Assembly (NCBI GenBank): GCA_028023455.1
Contig: JAQFVV010006221.1
Location: 9,221,011 to 9,285,010 of the forward strand
DNA length: 64,000 bases
Source of the DNA: Epiperipatus broadwayi
Lineage: Eukaryota; Onychophora; Udeonychophora; Euonychophora; Peripatidae
Reading direction: 5' to 3'
Under the pieces are notes generated by a model. The model made no database searches and had not been told where the DNA came from. It saw only the letters and a program-made list of their open reading frames with translations. The first letter of the stretch is position 1. Every line of letters begins with the position of its first letter. The position numbers and the translations under genes were made by a program. Below, in pieces: positions 22,961 to 34,145 of the stretch.

Positions 22961-23165
22961 TACTCAAGTAAATATATATATAATGAGTATCTATTATCTG
23001 AAGACAAAAATCTAATAATAGCAAAGAAATTCATTACTAATAATAAAGAAATTTAATTACATAAAGCTAAAAAATTAGATAAAGATCTTAGCCTTGAGCC
23101 TATATGTTAGTTCTAGAAGGAACTTTATTCAAGGAAATATATATCTACAGATATTTCAGTTTAAA

Positions 23166-23288
23166 AGAAAAACAATCAATGCCAAGTTGGTGGCCTTGTG
23201 GTTAGCATAGCTACTCCAAGCAGCTGTCCCGGGTTCGCTTTCCGGTCAATGCTTTGACACATGAAAAAAAAAAAGAAAAACAATTAAT
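23166..23288 (+). mobile_element. tRNA-derived SINE with 15-bp target duplication
   Basis: The direct repeat agaaaaacaatyaat lies at 23166-23180 and 23274-23288 with one mismatch. The insert carries a tRNA-like head (ggtggccttgtggttagc), a B box (cgggttcgctttccgg) and a short tail gctttgacacatg followed by an A run. The anticodon arm has a small deletion compared with the 4418 copy. Confidence 0.8.
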
Positions 23289-23754
23289 ACAAAACTAATC
23301 CAAGAATACTACAATAAGTATTTTCAATAGCATTCAGTGAATTATATTATTATTAAAAGCATTTATAATAAAAGAGGAAACAGAAAATATATCTCACATA
23401 GAGGTTAGAGCACTGATGGACACGTGACCAAATGGTTGCAAAAATGATGGTGGGATTTTTTTATCTCTTTGTTTTATTGTCTCTAATTTGTTTTTAAAAG
23501 TATTAAAATTTCTTGCATTATTATTGTAAAGATATAGTATAAATGCTGTACTTCTTATTTCTGCAAAGCAGGTATTTGGAAAAGACTCTATAATTGAACT
23601 TACAGTGACATTCTTTTTCTGATAAATTTTTGTAATATAAGATCGAGTGTATTGTAGACTACTACACTCAAAGAATACACATTTTTGCTTCTCTTCTGAC
23701 CTGTTTCACAACTCACATATAGTGTAAATGTTAAGTATGTTTCTCTTATATTTC
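23289..23754. other. AT-rich non-coding sequence
   Basis: No recognisable feature. Confidence 0.5.
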
Positions 23755-23860
23755 ATGAAATATAATGTTGGGAGGCTAAAGATAGGAAAAGATGGATTGA
23801 ACTTGGAGAGACCTTCATCCTGCAGTTGATTGATAATGGTTGATGATGATGATAATGTTG
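23755..23860 (+). pseudogene. LINE 3' terminal fragment
   Basis: Reads as the C-terminal end of a non-LTR element (KRWIELGETFILQ), then stops and a short gatgatgat-rich tail. This ending style matches LINE-beta-type 3' ends at 32330 and elsewhere. About 100 bases, dead. Confidence 0.55.
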
Positions 23861-25193
23861 GTAATGACCACATGTTCATTTTGAGTAGAAAGTCAAAAAA
23901 TTTGGGCTTGAGTGTCCAATATTTAAATCTACATAATATCTGGTTATTATTAATGCCTAACATTGACAAGACTATATATCAGAAATTACTGACATTAATG
24001 TAAGAGAAATTGTCAAAAATGAAATCATGAAAATTTTTAATGTATCGTCTTGATAATATCCAAATATTAACAAGACTAAAATAATAATGTGAAAGGCTAA
24101 AACCTTTAACAGATGTGCTTTTAAAAATGCTTATGTGACAGCCAATCAGATGTAATAATGACTGCACATGGAACTCTCAATTCAAAAACACAAGCCAGAA
24201 ATATGAGAAAAAGATGGAACCTCCTTCTTCTTTACTTAAATTTATATATAAATAAGCCAGACTCAAGCATTCTGAACTAAAACTAAAATAAGTATAAATA
24301 TACCAGTTTTACTAATAAATAAGTTAAACATCTTCATTTCAATATAGATCAGCTCAAGATCTAGCCATCCTTATTCATATAAAATTAATAATTAGTCTGT
24401 TTCCTACGACACAAGTTACCAAAATTATCAATAGAAAGCATGTATAATTACTAATGTAAATATTTATACACTGTGAAATATTTCTATTATCCCCTTTATT
24501 TGTACTGTAATCATCTATATTAACAAAATATACTTAGTAACCAATCATGTATAATCCTATTTGAACAATGCTCAAGCTTTTCTAAGTGATATCATGCTTG
24601 TTAGACCAGTCATGCCACTGTAACCCTGGCAAAATCATTATAAAATTCATGTAACCTTTTTGTACAATAAAGTATATTGTTGAAACATAAAATTAACAAT
24701 TAGTAATATTCAAATCCTAATGCTGGGAATTAGGCGTATTATGATAACTTACAAATTCTAATTTATTACTTATTATCTGTTTCCTATGTATCGGTTACAA
24801 CAAACAAAAAAAAAATTGCAAAAATCAAATATAAACAACTTTGCAGATGAACTTAATTATGTGACATATCTCCATTATTATTTTAACCTTTATGTGAAAT
24901 CTCATTATATTCTACTTAAGTACTCGGTGTCACTGAAATAAACATCTTTTTTAATTGCAGTTCAAGATCTTTATTAGATTTTTCATAACAAAATATCTGC
25001 ACTCACACTTCCCCTTAATTTATTACCTTTATTTACTATATGAATATTCAACGGAATATATTTCAGAGCATAGACTCACTTATAAATTGAAAAAGCAAAA
25101 ATAAGCATTATGAAGCTTTTATTTTTTCAATTTTGAAAATACTAATTTCTGTTAACAACAATAACAACGATGATCAGTTCCTAAGAAGTTCAG
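23861..25193. other. AT-rich non-coding sequence
   Basis: Open frames on the minus strand (23706-24167) have no recognised motif. A t-rich tract ending gcag near 24960 and a cttaag-to-ttcag stretch at 25180-25193 could serve as splice acceptors. Confidence 0.4.
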
Positions 25194-25314
25194 GCATCAG
25201 AAATGGCAGGGCAGAGCCACAATTCTCGGACTATGAGCTCCAGAGGCTGCCATTCTATAATTGTACCAAACCATCCCACAATGCAACAGTGGAGACTGCT
25301 ATAAAAGATCAATG
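25194..25314 (+). CDS. Candidate internal host exon (unknown protein)
   Basis: A 121-base stretch, compositionally richer than its surroundings, lies between an acceptor-like ttcag (ending 25193) and a donor-like aatg|gtaaac. One frame is open throughout: RNGRAEPQFSDYELQRL, then FYNCTKPSHNATVE, ending KDQ. Two Asn-x-Thr sequons (NCT, NAT) would suit an extracellular segment, but that is speculation. The upstream part of the frame, with an Asn run, is probably intronic. No family was recognised. Confidence 0.4.
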
Positions 25315-26301
25315 GTAAACTAACTCAAAATTAAAGTAAAACAGACTTATTGAAATTCAAAAACCTTAGATATTCCAAAACACTAAAGTTCCACCTTATA
25401 TACTTTCTTTACAAAAAAATTCTAACAAAAAAAAAAAAAAACCGTTTCCTAATTCCAAGAATTAAAATAATCCATATATTCCTATGCTAAACTATATATT
25501 CTGTATACAAAGTGATTATTCTCATTCAGAGTTCAAGAATAACTTTGCTTATATTTTTTAATGGACTGATGCATACTAGAATATTTTTAAATGTTCACAA
25601 TTGTTTTATGTCGGGTAATCAAGAAAATAACCTTAAGACCAATCTTAAATCAAATAGTCTGGATTGCAGATATTATTTCATCAATTACCTACAAGCAATT
25701 ATTATATAATGTTCAATCTGAAGATGGGATTTAAATGCATCACCATGTAATAATTACTGATTATTCAATTTTACCAAAGATAGCACTCAAATGAGAGCTG
25801 CACTTGTTTATCATATATTGTACAATGTAAATAGGATATATTTAATTATTATAAATACACATTTCTTTCAAGATTTAAGCATTAGTCAACTTATCTATAT
25901 ATATAAAAAAAGATTTCATGAATCCAAATCCTTTATAGAAAAATTAAGATTGGTTCATGATTTTTCAAGCCTTAAAAATGTATAATTTGTAATAAAGAAC
26001 TGGATATTAGCAACTGTTATGCATATCAACCTTTGACCTAGACAGCTGATTATTTCTCTTAAACCTCTAACAGATAAGTTGATTAAGATGTTTTCCTGGT
26101 TGTTGTTCTAGTCAATTTACTTTAGTTAATGGAAAGACTTCACTTAAGAACTACCTAAATTTTAAATAGTTTGTGAAAAATCCAGAGGTACAATTTTATA
26201 TTGTATGATAACAGCTAATGAATATGCAAATCATTCTATTTAATAATTTAATAAAGCTACAGAACTAAACAATATTTTTGATGACTTTCAAATTGGAACC
26301 G
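25315..26301. other. AT-rich non-coding sequence
   Basis: Open frames at 25512-25709 and 25791-25985 are AT-driven. No repeat or RNA was recognised. Confidence 0.45.
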
Positions 26302-26691
26302 GCGCCAACCAGAGTAATCAATGGATGTCAGAAGGCTTTGTGCATAAAATCCCCATCTAGGGCCTACTCATCCACTATCCCCAGACTAGTTTCTGGCTTG
26401 TGGCCTTCGTCAGTGAGGAGCCTTGGATATGAGAGCATTGCACCTAGATCTTAGAATCTAATGCAACCCTCCAGCAGCCTCCTCACTGATGAAGGCCACA
26501 AGCCAGAAACTAGTCTGGAGATATTGGATGAGTAGGCACTAGATGGGGATTTTATGCACAAAGACTTTTGGCATCCATTGATTACTCTGGTTGGCACAGG
26601 GTGGCACTACTATATGGAGAGTTTTGCCTGTTTAATAACAGTTATGTGCTAGTATAAGAGATGGCGACCATGTGATGTTTAGTGGTTTAAT
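26302..26691. mobile_element. B-family inverted dimer, longest arms
   Basis: A minus-strand B copy (26302-26479) has a complete 5' part but stops at ggttggcgcc. It meets a plus-strand copy (26480-26691) that lacks the first part but has the complete 3' end gtgatgtttagtggtttaat. The arms pair over nearly 180 bases. Both ribozyme segments are present: minus-strand box CTGACGA (plus strand tcgtcag, 26407-26413) and plus-strand box ctgatga (26484-26490). I could not see a target duplication. Confidence 0.8.
26372..26424 (-). ncRNA. Predicted hammerhead ribozyme in B dimer (minus arm)
   Basis: Same layout as the 6570-6622 site: tcctca, CTGACGA, helix II GGC-CACAA-GCC, GAAA, ACTAGTC, then tgggga pairing back to tcctca. 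All boxes are intact. The outer helix I partner is mutated (agtgg instead of attgg). Confidence 0.55.
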
Positions 26692-26719
26692 ATAAAATTC
26701 TCATTGTTATTATTACATA

Positions 26720-27370
26720 AAATTTTGTGATGATTTTATAATGCCATCTTTTAACTTTTGCAACAAACTTTTCTTCAAGAAAGACTTCAATAATTTGTCT
26801 AATTGTAGCTTTCCATTGTATCCTGTCTTCATCCATATCTTCTGTCTGTAATTAACTGATATTGTAATTTTTATCATCTTTATAATGTAAATAGTCTGTT
26901 GCACATATCGAAATATGCTCAAGTCATTATAAAATACTTTTTTAAAGTCTTATATTGTTCATTAATTTCATATGTCGAATTCACTAAAGATGTGATTTTT
27001 ATAATCATGGTCTCTATAGTATTACATCTATCAAGCTGAAGAAGATATTCATTAGCTTTATGATCTTACCATTGTATTTTTAAAATTTTACATAACATCT
27101 TTCACTGAAACTTCCCTAGTACCTTTATATTGTCCAATAAGGTGTCCAAGTCTCACTACCATACAATAAATGAGAAAATAATAGCTGAATATGTGGCTAA
27201 TTTAATTGCAGGAGACTACAATAAATACTCTATCTTTCAACTTGCTAAAAATAGCAACTATACATAAACAAGTCCCCTTTTCTATTTAAAAAGCTATCAA
27301 GATATTTAAATTATTTCACATTATCAAATTGACAAGATGCCTTGTGAAGATTTTACTTCTTTTATAATAA
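26720..27370 (-). pseudogene. Decayed LINE reverse transcriptase C-terminal part
   Basis: Minus-strand translation in pieces shows an ETWTPYW-type motif near 27155 (active relatives have YG(S/C)ETWT), followed by a region resembling the conserved thumb (FSERCYVKF). Further on come KATIRQIIEVFLEEKF and nearby pieces from the open frame at 26922-26713. Many stops. A third LINE subtype, distinct from LINE-alpha, probably RTE- or jockey-like by motif resemblance. Confidence 0.5.
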
Positions 27371-27493
27371 ATAGGTGTACAAAATAATTTTTCACCTTGG
27401 TTCCAATGATCATCAATAAAATTAATTTTTTACTAAGATAAATAAATTGAATTGTAAAAAACAATATATTTCAAGTATAAAAAGAAAAAAATA

Positions 27494-27605
27494 GTCAAGC
27501 ATTGGTGGACGAGAGGTCAGCACAACTGCCTTACAAGCAGTGGTCCCAGGTTAGCGGGTTTGCTTCCCGGCCGATGCTATGACACATGAATAAAAAAGAA
27601 AAAGA
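27494..27605 (+). mobile_element. tRNA-derived SINE
   Basis: The head gcattggtggacgagaggtc, the anticodon-like arm actgccttacaagcagt, a B-box region cgggtttgcttcccgg (with a duplicated stretch upstream) and the tail gatgctatgacacatg plus an A-rich end. The A-rich flanks aagaaaaa make the target duplication ambiguous. Confidence 0.75.
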
Positions 27606-28691
27606 TCAATATTTTTGTTCCAAAATCATAAATTCATTATAGTTTTCTCAAAATTACTCTTACATTATGAATTCCAAAACCAAGATCTTTCAGTGTGGTT
27701 TCTAGCAAAAATCTATAAAAATTTAAGGGTTAATCATACTGTAACCTATCTGCATCAGCAAATTATTTTAAAAGAAATCAAAAACACCTTTTATATTTAA
27801 AGACCAATTCCTCTTTACCAAGGTGATAAAGTTTCTTTAAAGCAGTCTTTTCATAAGCTCATATAAAATTTATCTTCTGCCTAAATGTGGAAAGACTTGA
27901 TAAAACTTTTTCTCACCTGTATATTTCATCTCCAATTATATATATGTGACATTTTAAATATTTAGGATGACAAAAAAATTTTCAAAACTGCACACGTTTT
28001 AATAATTTTAACCAACAAACATTTGGGAGACCTGAGAAAAACCTGAAGCACCTTCTAGTCAAACCACCACAAGATTCTAAATTATCATCCCTATACCCTG
28101 CTATCATATAATGGATTGCATGTTGGTTTACATTTAATAGCTAGAAGAACAATGCTTTAAAATATTCATATAGAACTAACAGCTAATAAGTAACTTGAAA
28201 TACTTATTAATAATTAACTTTCTTAGAATATGAACTGCATATTTCAAAAAATTTTCTTTACAGATAGTTGATTATAAGAATGCGATATAATATTGGATAA
28301 CACTGAAACATTAAATGTCTGAAAAATTGGTTCGACCCCGTCCCCCCTGTATATACAAATCTATATTTAGAACATATGAACATACACTGAAGTTTGTAAT
28401 ATTTTTTATTTTTAAGAAAGCATTAATTTTTTACCATTTTTATATCCAAATTTCTACTCTTACCGCCAAATGATTACCTTTCTATTTACTATCTTTGTAC
28501 TCGACAGTAGTTACATTTGTTAATATTTTTATCCTATACATACATAAAAAAAAAATTGTTACAAGTTATAAAAATAAGATATACGAGGAGTTTATTATTT
28601 TACCTGCTTTTCACCTCTGCACAATTTTGAAAAGAATTTATAAAATTACTTTTGAAGTTTTTCCGATTTCTAACAAATCCCAAGTACTCAC
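27606..28691. other. AT-rich non-coding sequence
   Basis: Open frames at 27615-27800 and 28495-28701 (+) are AT-driven; the latter overlaps the antisense exon candidate. A short C-rich patch (gaccccgtccccc) occurs near 28332. Confidence 0.45.
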
Positions 28692-28884
28692 ACATCTCTG
28701 AGAACAGCCATTGAACTACGTGTCTTGGGTCATCACTAGCTTTATGGTCAAATAAGCGGAACCAAATACTCTTTGACTTAAACGTGCTTTGACAAATGAG
28801 GGATTCTCTCAAATTTGGCACCGTATCTACAAACATTTCAAAGGCTGCTGCAGTAAAGTGATCGATTTCCCATTGATACTCTTT
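28692..28884 (-). CDS. Candidate host exon (unknown protein)
   Basis: On the minus strand, an acceptor-like tatag precedes a 193-base stretch ending at a consensus donor gtgagt. The frame is open throughout. It starts KEYQWEIDHFTAAAFEMF, continues with VPNLRESLICQSTFKSKS and IWFRLFDHKASDDPRHVV, and ends WLFSEM. Its Trp, Cys, His and Asp content is typical of folded protein and unlike the low-complexity frames elsewhere. I do not recognise the family. A later donor would extend it to GFVRNRKNFK. The CpG-richer patch at 29480-29571 on the same strand could be an upstream exon. Confidence 0.45.
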
Positions 28885-29479
28885 CTATATTCCAGATCAA
28901 ATCACTTATGCTAATTAAACTTTTTATCTGCCATATTTTTTAAAAAAATGCTGAAAACAGATTTTATCTACCAACAAATCAACTCCTATTTGATAGAAAA
29001 CATTTTAAAATACACCGAGTACTTGCACACCATTCACCATGTGCAAATGATGCATTGTGGGTCAAGATCTTTCCATTTTTAAAGTAAGGGGAACTAGGTA
29101 AAACTTAAAGAACAAAAAACTAAATTTGATAATTTTAAGCTACATTTATATGCTTACAAATAATTACAAAGATCAAAGTGAATCTTAATCATATAAAATC
29201 ATACGTATGTTCAATGATTATAATACTTTTGATAATTGTTTTATATTTACAATTTTTTTATTATTATCAAATCACGTATTTTTTACTATACGCTGCTCTT
29301 TCTTACCTAACAAAACAACTTTTTCCTGTTGACAACAAAAAATGTAATTGTAGTTTATTATTATGGCATGCTGTTCATATATATATAGAAACGTGCGTAA
29401 AGAAATTAAAAATCTAAAACTCGCAGCTAAGTCCACAATTAATTATTACGACTAATATAAATGTTTAGGTTTTTTTTTT
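28885..29479. other. AT-rich non-coding sequence, possible intron
   Basis: The open frame at 29178-29417 (+) is hydrophobic and AT-driven, and I treat it as chance. If the minus-strand exon candidates are real this would be intronic. Confidence 0.35.
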
Positions 29480-29571
29480 TAAATTTAAAGACAAGTAATT
29501 AGGCAATAAAGTACGAGCGAGCGATGAACTTGATCATCGTCGGTAGTAGGTCTGCCGTTGCTTGCTACCAT
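29480..29571 (-). other. CpG-richer patch with start codon in strong context
   Basis: On the minus strand, aaaATGg opens a 28-codon frame beginning MVASNGRPTTDDDQVHRS. The patch has clustered CpGs (acggcag, accgacgatg, atcgctcgctcg) in otherwise CpG-poor DNA. It could be a first exon or 5' leader of the gene suggested by 28692-28884, but no clear donor was found. Confidence 0.25.
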
Positions 29572-30299
29572 TTTAATACTGTTTATTCTTTCTCAATTCT
29601 AAAACAACATCATAAACTTTAATTAGATCTAGCTTCATTACAAAGGTTTTAAAAAATGCACAAAAATACGTACACTACGAAGACAGTCTGAAATAAAGGG
29701 CAATAGAATACTATAAAAAAGCGTTCAAACACGCATAATATGTGTAACTTTATATATACATTTACAGAACCACAGATGGAATTTCGAGCCTCATCTAGCA
29801 AATAAAAACACAAAATCTGAAGAGGACTGCTAGGACAGTCAAAACTGTTACAAATGTTTGCTTAGAGTGTTAAAGGGGTATTAATGAAGTTTATATTGAA
29901 ATACTATATTACATACACAAGGATTATATAAAGTGCACACAAATTATTCAAAATATATCAAATAACAATTTAACAATGAAAAAATAAAATTTATTGAGAG
30001 AGATTTTTATTTCATTCGAAAGTTGAATCTAACTTTGCTTATTTATTATGCTGAAAATATTCCCAAAATTCTTGTTTTCTTTTCAAACTTAATTCATCTT
30101 CAAAAATATTAATATATAAATTACATCACTTCATTTTTCTTTTTCGACCTTGTTTATTAATGAAATAATTTAATGTGAACAAATTTTTGTACATATTAGA
30201 TCCAAATTCAAATATTTCAATTATTCAATAATCTTTGTCAAGGCACAAATGCATAGAAACACACACACACACACACAAAATCAAAATACATCAAAAATC
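29572..30299. other. AT-rich non-coding sequence with a CA microsatellite
   Basis: A run of about nine CA repeats lies near 30260-30277. Nothing else is supported. Confidence 0.55.
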
Positions 30300-30600
30300 T
30301 ACATATAGAAAATCATCATCATCCACCTGATCCATCATTTCAACAAGGATAACAATGTTTTCAGGACATTCTTCTCTCCTTTTTTCTTCATGCTTCCAAT
30401 AATATTAACCCTGTTCATTCTAGTATGTTATTTATCCATGACAATTTTGGTCATACTCTTCTTCTATATCCTCTCACAATTCAATCATGACATCCTTTTC
30501 CAGTATATCTGCCTGTCTCATCACATGTCCAAAATAGTGTGGTTTCCTTCACTTTATCATCCCCAACAGTTGTTTTCATACTTCTACCTTCATTACAACC
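30300..30600 (-). pseudogene. LINE 3' coding end, decayed
   Basis: Minus-strand pieces resemble the C-terminal end of a non-LTR reverse transcriptase polyprotein: FWTCDETGRYTGKG (degraded GHVMR...LEKDVM type), GYRRRV, LSWINNILEWTG-like, then a final NDGSGG with a gatgatgat tail. The plus-strand frame at 30390-30662 is its shadow. It differs from LINE-alpha and is broken by stops and shifts. Confidence 0.55.
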
Positions 30601-31045
30601 TACTCATAATGCAAAATGAAAATAAATATATATTTTTTAAAACTCAACTTTTGAAATATTAAGCATTTTTCTCTAATTAAAATTTAGAAAATTAAACTTT
30701 TTTAGGCTTTGAAAAAATTTTTATATTTTATATATTTTATTTATATATTTTGTGTTAAATACATGTTTTGGAACTGCAGAAAAAAGTTTATTGTTACTGA
30801 AAGGAGATTCTTTGATTCCACTTTGAAGCCTTAAAGTAACCAAGAAGACAAATTCCTAATATTCAGTCAATATTTTTTTCACATTCTACATGAACATGTG
30901 TGGGTTGCTCATCAACACACATCTTCCAATATGAGTTTATTGGTGTTTTACCAATGAGTTTAATATCAAGAATCATTATGGGCTTTTTTCTCAGTTGCTT
31001 GATAGTAAAACATTAGCAATTCTCTCCCAATAGAAGTGCTATCCA
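30601..31045. other. AT-rich non-coding sequence
   Basis: No feature is supported. Confidence 0.5.
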
Positions 31046-31322
31046 ATGCAAACCATAGTAATCAATGAATGCTAGAATATTTGTGCATCAAAATCCCTAT
31101 CTAGTGCCTACTCATACAATATCTCCAGTTTCTAGCTTGTGGCCTTCATCAGTGATAAATCTTGGATCTGAAAACACCACTAGATAGGGTTTTTGATGCA
31201 CAAACCTTCTAACATCCATCGATTACTACACTTAGTATTGGGTGGCACAATTATTTGGAGAGCTGCTATTATTTAATAAATCATTTAAGCATAAGAAATG
31301 GTGAATGTGCGATATTTTAATA
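31046..31322. mobile_element. B-family inverted dimer, diverged
   Basis: A minus-strand portion (atcaatgaatgctagaat to tcagtgataaatcttgg) is followed by a plus-strand portion starting cactagatagggtttttg and reaching a 3' end like aagaaatggtgaatgtgc. The inner overlap forms the hairpin. The ribozyme boxes are mutated. It lies just upstream of a LINE-beta remnant. Confidence 0.7.
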
Positions 31323-31378
31323 GTTGCCTGATAATTCTTAAGTGAAATATTAATTAAGATATTTTGAATGTAGAATGA

Positions 31379-32365
31379 ATGATTTTTCTAGTCATTAAAA
31401 TATTGGATCAGCAAGATATCAATGTGATATATTATCACATTCTGAAAAATATTTATCAAAATTCAACAGCAATAACTAGATTACATAATGACATTAAGAA
31501 GATTAACATTGAAAAGAATGTAAGAATGTATGATAGGTTGATTCTATATCTCCAAAACTTTTTACAGCTTACAAAAAGTATTTTGTGGATTAAAATAAAA
31601 AAATTAAAGATAGTTAAAGTAAATAGAGATTATTTAAGACATTTAGATTTTTCAGATGCTATAGTTGTTTTTGAAAATAAAGCTTCACAGTTTCAGAGAA
31701 GATTTCAAGAATAATCTGATAAAAATAAATAGGAAGGATTAAAGATAAATGTTAAAAAGTCTAAAATAATGTTCTATGGACTTTCTCAAAAAAATAATAA
31801 TAATAATTGATGAATTAGAAGTTTACAACTACAAGTAATTTCAATTATTAATACAGGTGAAAACATAATAGATGAAATTACTTGGATAGAGTGCTTTTGG
31901 TAGAAATAACATTAAAAGAAAATATAGCTATATGTTTAATAAGGAAGGTTTTTAATAAATGTACTTACGAGTTCTTACTTATAAATCTGAGACTTGGTAA
32001 CTTAATAAAAGAACACTCAAGACTTCAGACCATTCACCATAATAGGAGTAATAAGAAAAGATTGCAAGTGAAATACGTGGATGAAAGAGCAAACAGAAAT
32101 TATTGACATCATTGAAAGAATTATGAAGATTGAAATGGACCCAGGTTATGTATATTGCTAAAACAATCTGATAATACATTGACAGTTGAAACTTAAGCTG
32201 GATCCCAAAAGATTATAAAAGACTTAGAAAGACACCACATGTGAGATTGATGGATGAAATAAAGAAATTTGTTGGATGATGTGAATAAGAGACTATAGAT
32301 CAGCAAAACTGGATAAAGATCGGGGGGGGGGGGGGGTTTCATCCTGAAATGGATCAATGCTGGCT
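31379..32365 (+). pseudogene. LINE-beta reverse transcriptase remnant
   Basis: The first frame, 31379-31714, reads HILKNIYQNSTAITRLH, a segment typical of RTE-like non-LTR reverse transcriptases just before motif B. It continues to YLRHLDFSDAIVVFEN, where the catalytic (Y/F)ADD has become FSDA, so the second catalytic Asp is lost. After frame changes, GLKINVKKSKIMFYG, an LTYGSETW-like relic, TDIIERI-like and a terminal GGFHPEMDQCW-like piece follow. A run of about 15 G near 32322 lies just before the end. Frames on the opposite strand are shadows. Clade is inferred from motif resemblance. Confidence 0.7.
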
Positions 32366-33054
32366 GAAAATGATAATATGTTTTTGTTGTGATTTGATTT
32401 CTTTGCATTTGTTATTATTTTTGTGTCAGACAAATTTTGAAAATAGCTTTGTAGTTTATGCCTTGACAAAGACTGGTATGTGTATCTGATACATATAAAA
32501 TTATATTCATGTTCAGAAATAAGCAAGTTTTTTTTTTTAAAAAAAGGATATAAATTATATATTAAACAAGATTGAAAAATCATTTAATTTAAAAACTAAA
32601 AATAAAAAGAGTAATTTCTTTCATTCGTTTACTATAGCAGAAACTAATTTTATTCCTTTATTATACTGACCAAAGCTAAATAATAATTCAATTTAATGAT
32701 ACAAAAAAAAATTTCTTTCATTTACTAATAGTAAAATAAATTTTATTAACTAGAAAATAGTTAAATGTAGGTCATTTATTATTTTAAGTATGATCAAAAA
32801 TATTTTAAACAATATACACTTTATAAATATGTTCAGTATAGAAGCATATAAGTACAATCACTAAAAAAAATATCGCAGGAACAAAATGTTTATAATATTT
32901 TTAATGTCTGCAAAATGTAATTTACATAAATTTTGCGCAACATATTACGTCAAGGTCAGCCTTTAATTTTGCATATTAGAGCATTTTGAAAAATCTTCTA
33001 ATCAAAAATAAAATCATAGTACCATATTACTTATATGAAATATTAGGAATACAG
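32366..33054. other. AT-rich non-coding sequence
   Basis: No gene, RNA or repeat was recognised. Confidence 0.5.
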
Positions 33055-33239
33055 CATTCCTAAACTATTAAGCATCACATGATCACATTTCCTATACTAA
33101 ACTAGTCTGGGGATATTGGATGAGTAGGCATTGGATAGGGATTTTATGCACAAGCCTTCTGGCATCCATTGATTGCTCTGTTTATCACAGGTGGCAATAC
33201 TGTATGGAGAGTTTTGCTCTGTTTATCATTCCTAAACTA
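33055..33239. mobile_element. Short B-family inverted insertion with perfect 13-bp target duplication
   Basis: cattcctaaacta lies at 33055-33067 and 33227-33239. The insert starts with only the last 33 or so bases of B on the minus strand (ttaagcatcacatgatcac). It jumps to plus-strand B starting aaactagtctgggg and ends at gttttgctctgtttat. So one side has the true 3' end and the other an internal breakpoint, as in the 6413 element, but with most of the left copy skipped. Confidence 0.85.
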
Positions 33240-34145
33240 ATTGCTTAAAAGATATAAGAAGGTTAATGTTTATTTTCATTGAAATAAGATAAATATATAA
33301 TACAATTAAAACTTTAGATTAATGATTTATATTATCCTGATGAATAAATGAATGATTTAAGATAAAATAAACAGCTGTCAATCAGAAGTGAATAACTGAA
33401 AATATGAAATCAGCATAACTCAATATATATGTAACTAATTGACTAAATCTCTCTGCCCTTTGACTATTAATAATAACACTACATTGTCAAGGATTAAGAA
33501 TAGAATGAATCCACTTAAACTCCTTTATGATATTTTTAAAAATAATTTTATTCCAAAAACTATTTTGTTTAACATATAAAAAAGTGAGTGAGCCATGTAC
33601 AAAGCAAATAACAACCCTATTAGAGAAAAAACATATTCATACTCCATTCATTTATGGTCGAAAATAAATTTACACCATGTAGCTTAAATTCTTTGTTCAA
33701 AGTCGATTATTGACTAATTACCAAATTTGCTTTGAACTGACCAACTTCTTAAAATTTATTCTAACTTCTTAGATTTGAAGAATCATCATAAAATATAAAC
33801 CCTCATAACATCATAAGATGTCTAAATTTTAGGCAATATAAAGCATATAGCTGATGTTATATCAGGAATGACTTTTTCTAAACTTTAGACACAACTATAT
33901 AAAGAGCTGAAGTTGAGAGATTCACTCATTTTAGAGCCAAGAATGAGAAACATTCCAAATATAAGAAAACATTTCAATACTATCCGGGAAAAAGTACTGT
34001 ACTAAAGACTGTCTCAATGATTTTTATTTGACAAAGGAGGCTATATTTTTTTAAATCACTATTAAGCAAAGTATTCTACCCCCCACACTATTGATTTTAT
34101 AAGTTGTGAAACAGTATACTGTTAATATTATTCATTTGTTAAACA
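33240..34145. other. AT-rich non-coding sequence
   Basis: No feature is supported. Confidence 0.5.

Noticed and set aside
22635-23024. 129-residue minus-strand open frame
   Set aside because: It runs through the GC-richer interior and right end of a hAT MITE and has no transposase motif.
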